Position numbers and translations under genes: made by a program. DNA of 64,000 nt from Asaia sp003994335 (GTDB lineage: Bacteria > Pseudomonadota > Alphaproteobacteria > Acetobacterales > Acetobacteraceae), in assembly GCF_037151175.1 (NCBI RefSeq), contig NZ_JBBCOR010000009.1, positions 62,001 to 126,000 of the forward strand. The letters are read 5' to 3'. Below, piece after piece: positions 51,706 through 60,751 of the stretch. Each line of letters begins with the position of its first letter. Within the stretch, counting starts at the first letter, position 1. Below the pieces are notes generated by a model, which worked only from the letters and a program-made list of their open reading frames with translations, searched no databases and was not told the origin of the DNA.

Positions 51706-51810
51706 GCAGCAGAGCGCCTGTTTGCGGACAAAGGCTTGGAAGGCACTTCAGCCAGTAAGCGCGCCCTGTACTCGCAGATGATACGCCGCATCGCTCACGA
51801 GGCCATCACC
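51706..51810 (+). pseudogene. Remnant of a TetR-family regulator gene
   Basis: In one plus-strand frame AAERLFADKGLEGTS, the usual start of a TetR helix-turn-helix, is followed directly by SKRALYSQMIRRIAHEAI, which resembles the part that normally follows ...YHFGSKRALY. The ~20 residues of the recognition helix between them are missing. No start codon with a ribosome-binding site and no C-terminal domain remain, because the sequence runs into the 3' end of the FGGY kinase gene on the other strand. Confidence 0.5.
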
Positions 51811-53344
51811 CCCGTGCAGCCCGGTAATAGCCCGAAGCGACACGCTCAGTTTCTGCCGCAGCAACAGCGTGCCAATGGGCGCGCTTTTGCATTCGTGCAT
51901 CCGCGCTCAGCTTGGGCAGATACAACTTGCCTTCGGGCAAGGTATCACGCGCCTCGCCGAGACTGCCCCAGAGAGTACCGTCGCTCCCCGCGAGAAACGC
52001 CGCGCCGCGCAATGTCGCACGCGCCGAGCTCGGGCGGTGACGTACCGGAATGCCGCCCAGATCTGCCTGAAGCTGCAGTAAGGGCGCGCAGCTTGACAGT
52101 CCTCCTCCGACAATCAGTTCACGAACGGGCACCTCCGCTACCGAGGCGCTTGCATCGGCGCAGGAGACCGCCTCATGCGCGATACCCTCCAGAATTGCTC
52201 GAGCCATGTGGCGTCGGTCATGGGCCATGGACAGCCCGGAAACACTCCCTCTGGCTTCCGTACAGGGTTGTGGCACCCTGATGCCGGTCAGCGAGGGCAT
52301 GAAGAGGAGCCCCTGCGAGTCCTCGATTGTCGAGGCCAGATCTCCCACCTCACGTGCGTTGCGGAACCAGCCCATCTGCTCGCAACTCCAGCTCAGGGCA
52401 GAGCCCGTCGTGGCCGCAAAGGTCTCAACGGCATAGGTCGAGCGATGGCGCTGACGCCAGGCGATGAGGCTGAATGTGCTCTCATGGCGCCCCGTGTTTT
52501 CCGGCAAACGCTCCCCTGTCACGAGATCGACAAATGACCCCGTGCCGTGAAGGCACATGGCTTGTCCGGCATCGAGACACCCCAGCCCGATCATTCCACC
52601 ATGCTGATCTCCGCAGCACGCCTTGATAGGCACGCGTATCCCAAGCGTCCTTGCGCTCGTATGACCGAAATCGTCGCTCTCCTGCATGACGCGTGGAAGA
52701 AGTTCCGGGGGGAATCCCTGAGCGACGATCCATTTCATGAAATAGCTGTTCCGCCGCAAGTCGAACGCACCCCCTGCGGCTGCATTCGTGGCGGTGGTTG
52801 CCAGAATTCTCTCTTCCGAGAGATGCCAGAGCAGCCATGAGTCAACGGTTCCGAAAGCCAGGCTACCCTCCCGATACGCCTCGATCACGGCAGGGGTCTC
52901 GCGTATATGCTGCGCCGCCCAGTAATAGAGGGCATAGCCGGCTACCGGACGCCCCACGGTCTCGAAAAGCTCCCGGTCCCAGAGATGCTCGAGCGTCGCC
53001 AGACGCTCGGCATAGCGCGTATCCTGCCAAACGAGAGAGGGAACGAGCGCCTCACCAGTCCTGGTACTCCAAAGCACCCCGGTGGCCCGTTGGTTCGCAA
53101 GAGCAAGACTGATGATCTCGATCCCGTTCTCCTGTGCCTCGGCGATTGTCCGGTGACAAACGGCCAGGGTCTTGCGCAGGACGAGATTTGCGTCCTGCTC
53201 GACAATGCCGTGGGAGGGGGTTTCGACGGAAAGCGGCTCGTAGAATAACGCTGTCACAAGCCCATCTGCTCCAACGAGAGCCGAACGCGTTCCGGATGTC
53301 CCTTCATCAATCGCCAGGATTGCCCTTCTGGTCTTGTTCAGCAT
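51806..53344 (-). CDS. FGGY-family carbohydrate kinase, glycerol kinase-like
   Basis: 512 residues. ILAIDEGTSGTRSALVGADG is the phosphate-1 motif, ALANQRATGVLWSTRTGEAL the substrate region, CCGDQHGGMIGLGCLDAGQA and MCLHGTGSFVDLVTG the glycerol kinase-like phosphate-2 loop, and ELIVGGGLSSCAPLLQLQAD the adenosine loop. Gene order near an alcohol dehydrogenase would suit polyol use, but no transport or glpD gene is adjacent. The N-terminal start codon is uncertain (ATG 53344 or GTG 53353). Substrate could be glycerol or another polyol. Confidence 0.85.
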   Translation of the reverse strand: MLNKTRRAILAIDEGTSGTRSALVGADGLVTALFYEPLSVETPSHGIVEQDANLVLRKTLAVCHRTIAEAQENGIEIISLALANQRATGVLWSTRTGEALVPSLVWQDTRYAERLATLEHLWDRELFETVGRPVAGYALYYWAAQHIRETPAVIEAYREGSLAFGTVDSWLLWHLSEERILATTATNAAAGGAFDLRRNSYFMKWIVAQGFPPELLPRVMQESDDFGHTSARTLGIRVPIKACCGDQHGGMIGLGCLDAGQAMCLHGTGSFVDLVTGERLPENTGRHESTFSLIAWRQRHRSTYAVETFAATTGSALSWSCEQMGWFRNAREVGDLASTIEDSQGLLFMPSLTGIRVPQPCTEARGSVSGLSMAHDRRHMARAILEGIAHEAVSCADASASVAEVPVRELIVGGGLSSCAPLLQLQADLGGIPVRHRPSSARATLRGAAFLAGSDGTLWGSLGEARDTLPEGKLYLPKLSADARMQKRAHWHAVAAAETERVASGYYRAARG

Positions 53345-53632
53345 CTTCCACACCCAGACGTGGTAGTCGACGAAATTTGACGGGCATATAACGGAAGCAT
53401 TGTCAGTACACTCCTAGCATGTGGGCAATCTTCCTTTGGTAGACGCACGCAGAATCTCAAGTCGTTTCTGCGCGGACCATACATCATGATATTTTCATTA
53501 TTCTATACTCATCGGGTTACATTGCCGTGATTGGCATCACATCTCTGGATGCAGAAAAGTCCTCGTCTGGTCGATCTCCATGGAACCGAAACTATTGCCC
53601 CGGGTTTCGCCCTTGCCTTTCAAGGATGGACA

Positions 53633-54997
53633 ATGCCTTACACGCCGCTCTCTGCGCCCGAAGCACTCGCCCTTGCCGCACAATTGCGCGAAACGAACGC
53701 GTCGGCTCTCGCGCTGCGAGAGGCCCTGCAACGGCGTCAGAAGCCATGGGGCGCAGTACCCATAAAAGCGCGCCTCAAGGTTCTTCGTAGATTTCGTCGG
53801 CACCTCTGGAAAGTCATTCCCGAACTGCTCCGCCTCATCCCCGATCATGCCCCGGCGGATGTGATGACGGCGGAGATCCTCCCTCTCATCGCAGCCATCC
53901 GTTTTCTCGAGAGAGAGGCAGTGGGGCTGCTCAAGGAAAGAAGCCTTTCTCCCTTCGGCAGGCCGTTCTGGCTGAGCGGTCTGGACACGCGCGTCAGGCG
54001 GCGTCCCCTGGGCGCCGTTCTGATTATCGCTCCGGGTAATTACCCCCTGATGCTCCCTGGCATCCAGGTGGTTCAGGCTTTGGCTGCGGGTAATGCGGTG
54101 GCATTGAAGCCCGCTCCCGGGCGCACGGCGCTCCTGGCACGATTTGTGCTCCTCCTCGAGGAGGCCGGGCTTCCTCATGGCGTGCTCAAACTCATCCCCG
54201 AAGAGGACGGCCCATCCGCCAGTGCAGCGGGCTATGATCTGATTATCCTTACCGGTTCAGAAGCCACCGGTCGCGAAGTCGCGCGCGCTGCGGCAGAGAC
54301 AGCCACGCCAACGATCATGGAGCTTTCCGGTGCCGATCCGGTTTTTGTCCTGCCATGCGCCGATCTGGCGCTGGTCGCGCGGGCATTGCATTTCGGTCTC
54401 ACGCTCAAACAGGGGGCCACCTGCATTGCTCCCAGGCGCGTCTTTATCGACGCGACCCATAAACCGGTATTGTTAGCCCTGCTGCGCCACTTGCTTGACA
54501 CGGCACCGATCCGCTCCTCGTCGAGCGGGGCACTCGACGCGCTGGTTGGTCGCGCGCTGGAGATGGGCGTGCCAGTCTTGCATGAAGGAGGGGCTACGAT
54601 CCTGTCCCTGACATCGGAGCAGGCGTCCCTGGCCGATCAGGACGTCTTCGCCCCTTGGTTGGCACTCATCACCGTGCGGGACATGGCCGAGGCGCTCACC
54701 CTCGAGCGGGGGGCGCGCCATGTGCTCGGTGCCAGCATATTCGGCAGTCACCGAGACGCCTGGCGGTTTGCTCGGCAGATCGGGGCTGGCACCATCACAG
54801 TCAATGACCTGATCGTGCCGAGCGCCGATCCACGATTGAGCTTTGGTGGCAGCAAATGCAGCGGACATGGTGTAACCCGCGGGCGAGAGGGTCTGCTTGC
54901 CATGACCCGCCCTGTATCCGTTTCCACTCGGCGGTGGAACGCGCTCCATCTTACAGCGCGCATCCGTGTTCTCCATGCGCGTTTTAACTCGCGTTAA
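53633..54997 (+). CDS. Aldehyde dehydrogenase of the carotenoid cluster (4,4'-diapocarotenal-type)
   Basis: 454 residues from ATG 53633 (AAGGA upstream). ALDH class 3-like: VLIIAPGNYPLMLPGIQVVQ, ALAAGNAVALKPAPG, IILTGSEATGREVA, catalytic Glu in IMELSGADPV, catalytic Cys in LKQGATCIAPRRVF, and FGGSKCSGHGVTRG. It is the first gene of a run with two desaturases, an acyltransferase and a glycosyltransferase. In C30 pathways an ALDH oxidises the terminal aldehyde to a carboxyl group (staphyloxanthin AldH/CrtNc). Substrate is inferred from context only. Confidence 0.85.
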   Translation: MPYTPLSAPEALALAAQLRETNASALALREALQRRQKPWGAVPIKARLKVLRRFRRHLWKVIPELLRLIPDHAPADVMTAEILPLIAAIRFLEREAVGLLKERSLSPFGRPFWLSGLDTRVRRRPLGAVLIIAPGNYPLMLPGIQVVQALAAGNAVALKPAPGRTALLARFVLLLEEAGLPHGVLKLIPEEDGPSASAAGYDLIILTGSEATGREVARAAAETATPTIMELSGADPVFVLPCADLALVARALHFGLTLKQGATCIAPRRVFIDATHKPVLLALLRHLLDTAPIRSSSSGALDALVGRALEMGVPVLHEGGATILSLTSEQASLADQDVFAPWLALITVRDMAEALTLERGARHVLGASIFGSHRDAWRFARQIGAGTITVNDLIVPSADPRLSFGGSKCSGHGVTRGREGLLAMTRPVSVSTRRWNALHLTARIRVLHARFNSR

Positions 54998-55028
54998 CGT
55001 GAAACCAGATGGATCACGGTCCGTTAAC
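54993..55028. promoter_or_regulatory. Paired GTTAAC sites upstream of the first desaturase
   Basis: GTTAAC at 54993-54998 and at 55023-55028 (inside the palindrome CCGTTAACGG), exactly 30 bases apart, about three helical turns. The first overlaps the aldehyde dehydrogenase stop codon. A binding site for a dimeric regulator of the pigment genes is possible; chance is also possible. Confidence 0.3.
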
Positions 55029-55162
55029 GGCAGGAAACAGGATACGTGATCGTCCCATCAATATTCTGATGTCGGAATGATTTGGAAACGATCGAGCGTC
55101 CGGTTGCCTCAACCTCAGGCCAATATTCCGGGCCGTCTGTGCGTCGCAAGGATCAATGCCAA

Positions 55163-56764
55163 ATGGCTCCTCTATCCGGTACGGCGTCTCTGCTCACCGA
55201 CCCTACTCTCGCTTCGAAGCAGATCGCCGTGGTAGGCGCAGGTCCGGGCGGGCTGGCTTCTGCGATGCTTCTCGCCCATGCCGGCGCGCATGTCACGGTC
55301 TACGAGAAAGGCAACCGCATCGGAGGGCGATCTTCCTGCATCGAGATGGACGGGTTCAGGTTCGACACAGGCCCAACCTTTTTCCTGTATCCTGAGATTA
55401 TTCGTCAGATCTTCACACGTTGCGGGTTTGATCTGGACAAGATGGTACAGCTCAAACGCCTCGATCACCTCTACGATCTGGTTTTTGAGGGCGGTCCGTC
55501 ACTTTCCCTGACTACGGTCCCAGCCCAGCTGGAAGCGGAGATCGCGAAGATCTCTCCCGATGACGCGCGGCATGTTCGACGGTTCCTGCAACACAACAAA
55601 GGAAAGTTCGAACGCTTCATTGCCCCGTTGCAACGCCCGTTCAATTCATGGCGCGACCTGTTGCGCCCGGACATGATGCGCGCCTTGCCGGTTCTCTCTC
55701 CTCTCTCCTCGATCGACAAAGACCTTTCCCGCTATTTCAAGGACCCGAGAACACGCCTCGCCTTCTCTTTCCAGAGCAAGTATCTGGGCATGTCGCCTTA
55801 TCGCTGCCCTTCCCTTTTCACGATCCTGAGCTTCATGGAGCATGAATTCGGTATCTTCCATCCTGTTGGAGGAACCGAGGCCGTGATGGAGGCCATGGCC
55901 ACCGCTGCGCGCGCCATGGGGGTTACCATTCGTCTCAGCGCTGGCGTAGATGAGATCGTGACGCGTGACGGTAGGGCTGTAGCGGTGGAAACGGCGAGCG
56001 GCAGCCACCCCGTGGATGCGGTGGTGGTCAATGGGGACTTCGCACGGACCATCCAGAAGCTCCTTCCCAACGAGAAACGGCGGAAATGGAGCAACGCGAC
56101 GCTCGCCAGTAAAAAATACTCCTGCTCGACTTTCATGATGTATCTCGGCCTGCGCGGTACGATGCCCGAGCACGCCCACCACACGATTTTCCTGTCCAGC
56201 GACTACGAAAACAATTTCGCTGAGATTGAGGAAGGCAAGCAACTCTCGGAGCGCGCCTCTCTCTACGTGCAGAATGCGTGCGTGACCGATAGCGGCCAGG
56301 CCCCGGAGGGGTGTACCGCCCTTTACGTGCTCATGCCTGTCGGGAACCTGCGCGAGGGCGGCTTTGATTGGGATGAGGCGGCGACGAAGCAGGCGCGGCA
56401 GATTGTGTTCAATCGTCTGCGTGATGCGGGCTTCGGTGAGATCAAGGACCGTATCATGGTCGAGAAAGTCATCACCCCGCATGACTGGCAGGAAAACCAT
56501 GACGTTCATCGCGGCGCTGTGTTCAATCTCGCTCATTCGCTCGGGCAGATGCTGCATCGGCGCCCGCATAACCGGTTCGAGGATGTCGAGGGCGTGTATC
56601 TCGCGGGCGGCGGAACGCATCCCGGAAGCGGACTGCCCGTCATCTTCGAGGGCGCGCGTATCAGTGCTGATCTCATGATCAAGGACCTCGCACGCGCGCC
56701 TTCCCCCGTTACGGATCTTCCGACGCCGGGACTGCAGCTCATGCCTGAATGCTCACGCCTCTGA
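55163..56764 (+). CDS. CrtI/CrtN-family carotenoid desaturase, first copy
   Basis: 533 residues from ATG 55163 (AAGGA upstream; the longer TTG frame is less likely). FAD-binding VVGAGPGGLASAMLLAHAGA, RIGGRSSCIEMDGFRFDTGP, a substrate domain with FFLYPEIIRQIFTRCGFDLD and IFHPVGGTEAVMEAMATAAR, and the closing YLAGGGTHPGSGLPVIFEGA, characteristic of carotene desaturases. In a C30 pathway this would be the enzyme that introduces double bases into dehydrosqualene or squalene (CrtN-like). It comes 165 bases after the aldehyde dehydrogenase. Confidence 0.88.
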   Translation: MAPLSGTASLLTDPTLASKQIAVVGAGPGGLASAMLLAHAGAHVTVYEKGNRIGGRSSCIEMDGFRFDTGPTFFLYPEIIRQIFTRCGFDLDKMVQLKRLDHLYDLVFEGGPSLSLTTVPAQLEAEIAKISPDDARHVRRFLQHNKGKFERFIAPLQRPFNSWRDLLRPDMMRALPVLSPLSSIDKDLSRYFKDPRTRLAFSFQSKYLGMSPYRCPSLFTILSFMEHEFGIFHPVGGTEAVMEAMATAARAMGVTIRLSAGVDEIVTRDGRAVAVETASGSHPVDAVVVNGDFARTIQKLLPNEKRRKWSNATLASKKYSCSTFMMYLGLRGTMPEHAHHTIFLSSDYENNFAEIEEGKQLSERASLYVQNACVTDSGQAPEGCTALYVLMPVGNLREGGFDWDEAATKQARQIVFNRLRDAGFGEIKDRIMVEKVITPHDWQENHDVHRGAVFNLAHSLGQMLHRRPHNRFEDVEGVYLAGGGTHPGSGLPVIFEGARISADLMIKDLARAPSPVTDLPTPGLQLMPECSRL

Positions 56765-56787
56765 CCGGCGATCCTGGGACAAGAACG

Positions 56788-58383
56788 ATGAAACCGAAGA
56801 ATGAAAACGCACCGATTGTCATTATCGGCGCGGGCCTGGGTGGGCTTGCGGCAGCCTGCACGCTCAGTGCTCGTGGCCACCGCGTGGTCGTGTGTGAAGC
56901 CAATGAATGGACTGGCGGCAAGGCTGCGGAATGGGCTCAAGAGGGGTTCCGTTTCGATATGGGGCCGACCATTCTGACATTGCCCTCCGTCCTGCGCCGG
57001 ATCATGGGCGAAAGCGGCTCGAGACTTGAAGATCGGCTCGACTTGCGGCGTCTGGACCCACAATGGCGCTGCTTTTTCGATGACGGTCGCGCGCTCGATC
57101 TCGTTGAGGACGTGGCAACCATGGCCGCCGAGCTGGAGCGTCGCGCGCCTGGCGACGGTAGGGGCTATGAAGACCTCATGGCCATGAGCGAGAAACTGCA
57201 CGAGGTTTCGCGCCGGTTCGTGTTCTGGAAATCGGTGGGCGGTCTGCGTGATACGCTGGATATCGGTGCGGCCCTCTCGCCCGAAACCATGCGTGACGTG
57301 CTGGCTTTGCGAATGCATTCCACCTTGGGAAGGGAGATACGCAAACGTATTCGCAATCCCCAGGCCGTGCAGGTTTTCGACCATTTTACGCAGTATGTCG
57401 GTTCAAACCCCCTCGAGGCCCCGGCGGTTCTGACCGGCATCGCCCATATGCAGGTCGATGAAGGAATCTGGTACCCGATCGGGGGCACACGCGCTGTGCC
57501 GGTCGCGTTACGGAAGCTGGCGGAGGAGAAGGGGGTCGTATTCCGCACGGGCGCGCGGGTCACGCGCATCCTGCATGACGCCAAATCGGTCCATGGTGTG
57601 CAGTTGGCCTCGGGCGAAACCCTTGAGGCCTCGGCCATTGTGTCCAATATGGATAGCGTGCGGACCATGCGCGAACTGATTGATCGCGCTGTCGCGCCTC
57701 GCGCTTTCCGCAGATTTCGCCGACAATGGAAATCCCGCAAGCCCGCCTGCTCCGGCGTCGTGCTCTATCTCGGGCTTGATCGGGGCTATGAGCATCTCGC
57801 GCACCACAACTTTGTCTTTTCCCGCAATGCGGAGGAGGAATTTGACGCCATCTATCATCAGGGGCGTCCCGCACCCGACCCGACCTGCTACCTCGCCGCC
57901 CCCGCGCGCACGGAGCCAGAGACCGCTCCGGCGGGTGGGGAGGCACTCTACGTGCTCGTCCACACACCCTATATCCGACCGGGACAAAACTGGGCTGAAA
58001 TGTTCCCCGGCTACCGTCAGACGATACTGAACAAGCTGAAGACCGCCGGGAAGATGCCCGACATCGAATCCCGTATTGTCGCAGAGCACCATCTCACGCC
58101 GCTGGACATCCATACGCGGTACGCGCCTCAGGCTGGCGCGATCTACGGTCTAGCAAGTCACGGTAAGCTTGCCGGAGGCTTCAAACCCGCCAATCGTTCG
58201 GGTGATCTCGCGGGGCTGTATATGGCGGGCGGCAGTGCCCATCCGGGTCCTGGCATGCCCATGGCGCTCATGTCCGGCTGGATAGCGGGTGATTGTCTGG
58301 ATCAGGATGTCCGTGCAGCGGTGGCGGCCACGGCTCACGGCATCCCGAGGGTTCAGGCTGCAACTGCCGCCCATGTCCTCTGA
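56788..58383 (+). CDS. CrtI/CrtN-family carotenoid oxidase/desaturase, second copy (CrtP/CrtNb/CrtD-like)
   Basis: 531 residues from ATG 56788; an ATG at 56749 would overlap the previous gene by 16 bases. VIIGAGLGGLAAACTLSARG, WTGGKAAEWAQEGFRFDMGP, YPIGGTRAVPVALRKLAEEK and the end motif YMAGGSAHPGPGMPMALMSG, which resembles CrtD and CrtP-type enzymes more than CrtI. In the staphyloxanthin route CrtP oxidises the terminal methyl of diaponeurosporene to an aldehyde or acid precursor. Which of the two paralogues does which step is not decidable from the sequence. Confidence 0.87.
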   Translation: MKPKNENAPIVIIGAGLGGLAAACTLSARGHRVVVCEANEWTGGKAAEWAQEGFRFDMGPTILTLPSVLRRIMGESGSRLEDRLDLRRLDPQWRCFFDDGRALDLVEDVATMAAELERRAPGDGRGYEDLMAMSEKLHEVSRRFVFWKSVGGLRDTLDIGAALSPETMRDVLALRMHSTLGREIRKRIRNPQAVQVFDHFTQYVGSNPLEAPAVLTGIAHMQVDEGIWYPIGGTRAVPVALRKLAEEKGVVFRTGARVTRILHDAKSVHGVQLASGETLEASAIVSNMDSVRTMRELIDRAVAPRAFRRFRRQWKSRKPACSGVVLYLGLDRGYEHLAHHNFVFSRNAEEEFDAIYHQGRPAPDPTCYLAAPARTEPETAPAGGEALYVLVHTPYIRPGQNWAEMFPGYRQTILNKLKTAGKMPDIESRIVAEHHLTPLDIHTRYAPQAGAIYGLASHGKLAGGFKPANRSGDLAGLYMAGGSAHPGPGMPMALMSGWIAGDCLDQDVRAAVAATAHGIPRVQAATAAHVL

Positions 58384-59146
58384 TCTATCCCGCGCCTTCG
58401 GCAGATCACCGTTTCTGGCGCATTGGATCACCAAGGCTCTGCGCCGACGTGTCACCCGGAATTTTGCCTCTTTGCGCTATGCCGGGGAACCACCCGCACT
58501 CAAACCGGGACAAGGCATAATCCTTTACAGCAACCACCCTTCCTGGTGGGACCCTGCGGTCTTTGCCGTCTTGCAGGACCGATTTTTCGCTGACCGACCC
58601 GGATTCGGCCCTATCGACGCTCAGGCTCTGGCCCGTTACCCGCTTCTCCGCCGAGCCGGGTTTCTTTCCCTTGATCAGAACTCTGTCTCATCGATACGGC
58701 GCTTTCTCCGTGATGCATCGGATATTCTGCGCCTAGGGGGGGTCTTCTGGATCACCGCACAAGGCGCGTTCACTGATGCCCGCATGCGGCCGCTTCAATT
58801 GCGCCCCGGCCTTGCCCATCTGGCGGCTCGTATGCCCGGCACGCCCATCGTGCCCTTAGCCCTCGATTACAGCTTCGGTACCGAAAGCCGACCGGACATC
58901 GCGGTTATGTTCGGTTCGCCCTTGACCTGTAGTGGGGAGCGCGCTGCGACCATGACCCCCCGGCTGGAGGCGGCGCTCGAGGAGCTCTGCGATCGCCTCG
59001 CTGAAAAGGTAAGCCTCCAGGATCACGCCAGCTTCACGCCTTTCCTGGGCGGGCGGGAGGGAATGGGCGGTGTCTATGCCTTTCTGCAGCGCATCACCGC
59101 TGGCTTGAGCGGACGGAAGTTCGAGAAGCGCCATGTCGCACGATGA
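58373..59146 (+). CDS. PlsC-type acyltransferase of the carotenoid cluster (CrtO-like)
   Basis: 257 residues. SNHPSWWDP is the HxxxxD catalytic motif; GVFWITAQGAFTDAR is a degenerate form of the glycerol-phosphate binding FPEGTR region; GTPIVPLALDYSFG follows. In staphyloxanthin-like pathways CrtO acylates the sugar. Its ATG overlaps the desaturase stop by 11 bases and its end overlaps the glycosyltransferase start by 14 bases. The missing Glu-Gly motif suggests an acceptor other than lysophosphatidate. Confidence 0.82.
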   Translation: MSSDLSRAFGRSPFLAHWITKALRRRVTRNFASLRYAGEPPALKPGQGIILYSNHPSWWDPAVFAVLQDRFFADRPGFGPIDAQALARYPLLRRAGFLSLDQNSVSSIRRFLRDASDILRLGGVFWITAQGAFTDARMRPLQLRPGLAHLAARMPGTPIVPLALDYSFGTESRPDIAVMFGSPLTCSGERAATMTPRLEAALEELCDRLAEKVSLQDHASFTPFLGGREGMGGVYAFLQRITAGLSGRKFEKRHVAR

Positions 59147-60242
59147 TCTGGGCCGAAAGAAGGAGCGCGAGTACCTCCTCTGTGGATTGGCCTTCCTTCC
59201 CCTGCTGTTGTGCCTGACCAATCTGAGGGTGTTGGCGCGTGCACCTGCCGCCGCCATCAAATCACAGGATGGGGTGTCGGTCCTTATACCGGCGCGGAAT
59301 GAAGCGACCCAGATCATTCCAGCCCTCGAAAGCGTCCTGGCCAATGGCACACTTGTCAAAGAGATCCTTGTTCTCGACGACAACTCGGATGATGACACTG
59401 CAGACCGCGCGCTCAGTCTCGGTGATAACAGAATTCGGATCTTGCGCGGAACACAGCTTCTTGAAGGGTGGTGTGGCAAGAATCACGCCTGCGCGCAGCT
59501 TGCGCGCGCTGCAACCCAACCCTGGCTGCTCTTCATCGATGCCGACGTGCGTCTGACGACCGACGCCGTGAATCGCCTGGTCGCGCTGGGAGACAGTCCG
59601 AATGCCCCCGCCCTCCTCAGCGGCGTCCCCCGTCAGATCACCGCCACCTGGCTCGAGTGGCTCCTTCTACCACTGATCAATGTTCTTCTCTTTGGTTATC
59701 TTCCTTTGGCTCTGGATAACGGGCGCTCAGCGGGGCTCGCCGCTGCCTGCGGGCAGCTCGTAATGGTGCGTGCGCAGGCCTATCGTGAATCAGGGGGACA
59801 TGGAGCGATAAGGGGCCGCCTGCATGACGGCCTTGCCCTTGCCCGCCATCTGAGACGCCACGGATACCGCACCCGTCTCATCGATGCGACCGACCTTGCA
59901 CAGTGCCGCATGTATCGCAGCGGGTCGGAAGTCTATGCCGGTCTGATGAAAAACGCCGTCGAGGGCATGGCGGGACCGGTGGCACTCCCTATCTGGACCG
60001 TACTGCTCGCTGGCGCTCATATCCTTCCCTTCCTGTGTCGCGGTACCGCCCTGGTCTGGATGGCACGCATGGCCAGCCTTGCATTTCGGCTGATTGTTGC
60101 CCTGCGCTGCCACCAGGGCTTGCGAACCGCCCTCCTGAGCCCCATCGGCGTCTTTCTGCTTCTCTGGATCCAGTTTCACGCTCGTCTACGCCATTTGCTC
60201 GGGCGCCCCGTCTCCTGGAAAGGTCGTATCTATGATACCTGA
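59133..60242 (+). CDS. GT2 glycosyltransferase of the carotenoid cluster (CrtQ-like)
   Basis: 369 residues. A first membrane helix (YLLCGLAFLPLLLCLTNLRV), then SVLIPARNEATQIIPALESV, LVLDDNSDDDTADRA (DDNSDD) and LLFIDADVRLTTDAV (DAD), and at least two further C-terminal helices. CrtQ transfers glucose to the carboxyl end of the C30 acid. The start overlaps the acyltransferase gene by 14 bases and the stop overlaps the DUF2141 gene by 11 bases. The donor is not known. Confidence 0.85.
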   Translation: MSHDDLGRKKEREYLLCGLAFLPLLLCLTNLRVLARAPAAAIKSQDGVSVLIPARNEATQIIPALESVLANGTLVKEILVLDDNSDDDTADRALSLGDNRIRILRGTQLLEGWCGKNHACAQLARAATQPWLLFIDADVRLTTDAVNRLVALGDSPNAPALLSGVPRQITATWLEWLLLPLINVLLFGYLPLALDNGRSAGLAAACGQLVMVRAQAYRESGGHGAIRGRLHDGLALARHLRRHGYRTRLIDATDLAQCRMYRSGSEVYAGLMKNAVEGMAGPVALPIWTVLLAGAHILPFLCRGTALVWMARMASLAFRLIVALRCHQGLRTALLSPIGVFLLLWIQFHARLRHLLGRPVSWKGRIYDT

Positions 60243-60690
60243 TTTTGCGCGCCAGCGGCGCCACTCTGTCGGGCTCGGTGCCCTAGCGACTATGCTGTTC
60301 GGAGCGGCATGGCTGGCTCCAGCACATGCGGCTACTGTCTCTGCCGAGATCAGCAATATCCCGGACAACACCGGCACGATCCGGGTGGCGCTGTGTACGG
60401 AAGACGAGTTCCTCAAGCCCAGCTGCGCTTTCCACGCTGAGACCGCTTCAACAACTCCCCGGATCACCGTGGTATTTTCCGACGTTCCTGCTGGCACTTA
60501 CGCAATCCAGGCTTACCAGGACCGCAATGGCGACGCGAAACTCAATCGAACCTTCATCGGAATCCCCAAGGAGCCAATTGGCTTCTCACGCGATCCCAAG
60601 CTGAGCTACGGCCCTCCAAGCTTCGAGGAGTGCGCGCTGCGTTTCACGGATGCCGGTGGAACAGTCGCCCTGAAATTAATCACGCATTAA
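60232..60690 (+). CDS. Exported DUF2141 protein in the carotenoid cluster
   Basis: 152 residues. Signal peptide with LGALATMLFGAAWLAPAHA, then the DUF2141 beta-sandwich: GTIRVALCTEDEFLKPSC, FSDVPAGTYAIQAYQDRNGD, NRTFIGIPKEPIGFSRDPKL. Overlap with the glycosyltransferase gene shows translational coupling. DUF2141 genes sit beside carotenoid genes in several proteobacteria; no biochemical role is established. A role in pigment transport or envelope placement is a guess. Confidence 0.88.
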   Translation: MIPDFARQRRHSVGLGALATMLFGAAWLAPAHAATVSAEISNIPDNTGTIRVALCTEDEFLKPSCAFHAETASTTPRITVVFSDVPAGTYAIQAYQDRNGDAKLNRTFIGIPKEPIGFSRDPKLSYGPPSFEECALRFTDAGGTVALKLITH

Positions 60691-60696
60691 AGCAGA

Positions 60697-60726
60697 AGAG
60701 CCGCCCCCCGTAAGGGAGGCGGCTCT
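60697..60726. terminator. Hairpin between carotenoid operon and TonB receptor
   Basis: AGAGCCGCCCCCC (60697-60709) and GGGAGGCGGCTCT (60714-60726) form a 13-base stem with one mismatch and a GTAA loop. It lies between two convergent genes and likely ends both transcripts. Confidence 0.7.
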
Positions 60727-60751
60727 CTAAAACAGGCCGGATCAGGCGTGA

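Noticed and set aside
51519..51791. 90-codon minus-strand frame after the alcohol dehydrogenase
   Set aside because: No domain character; the plus strand carries the TetR remnant in the same place.
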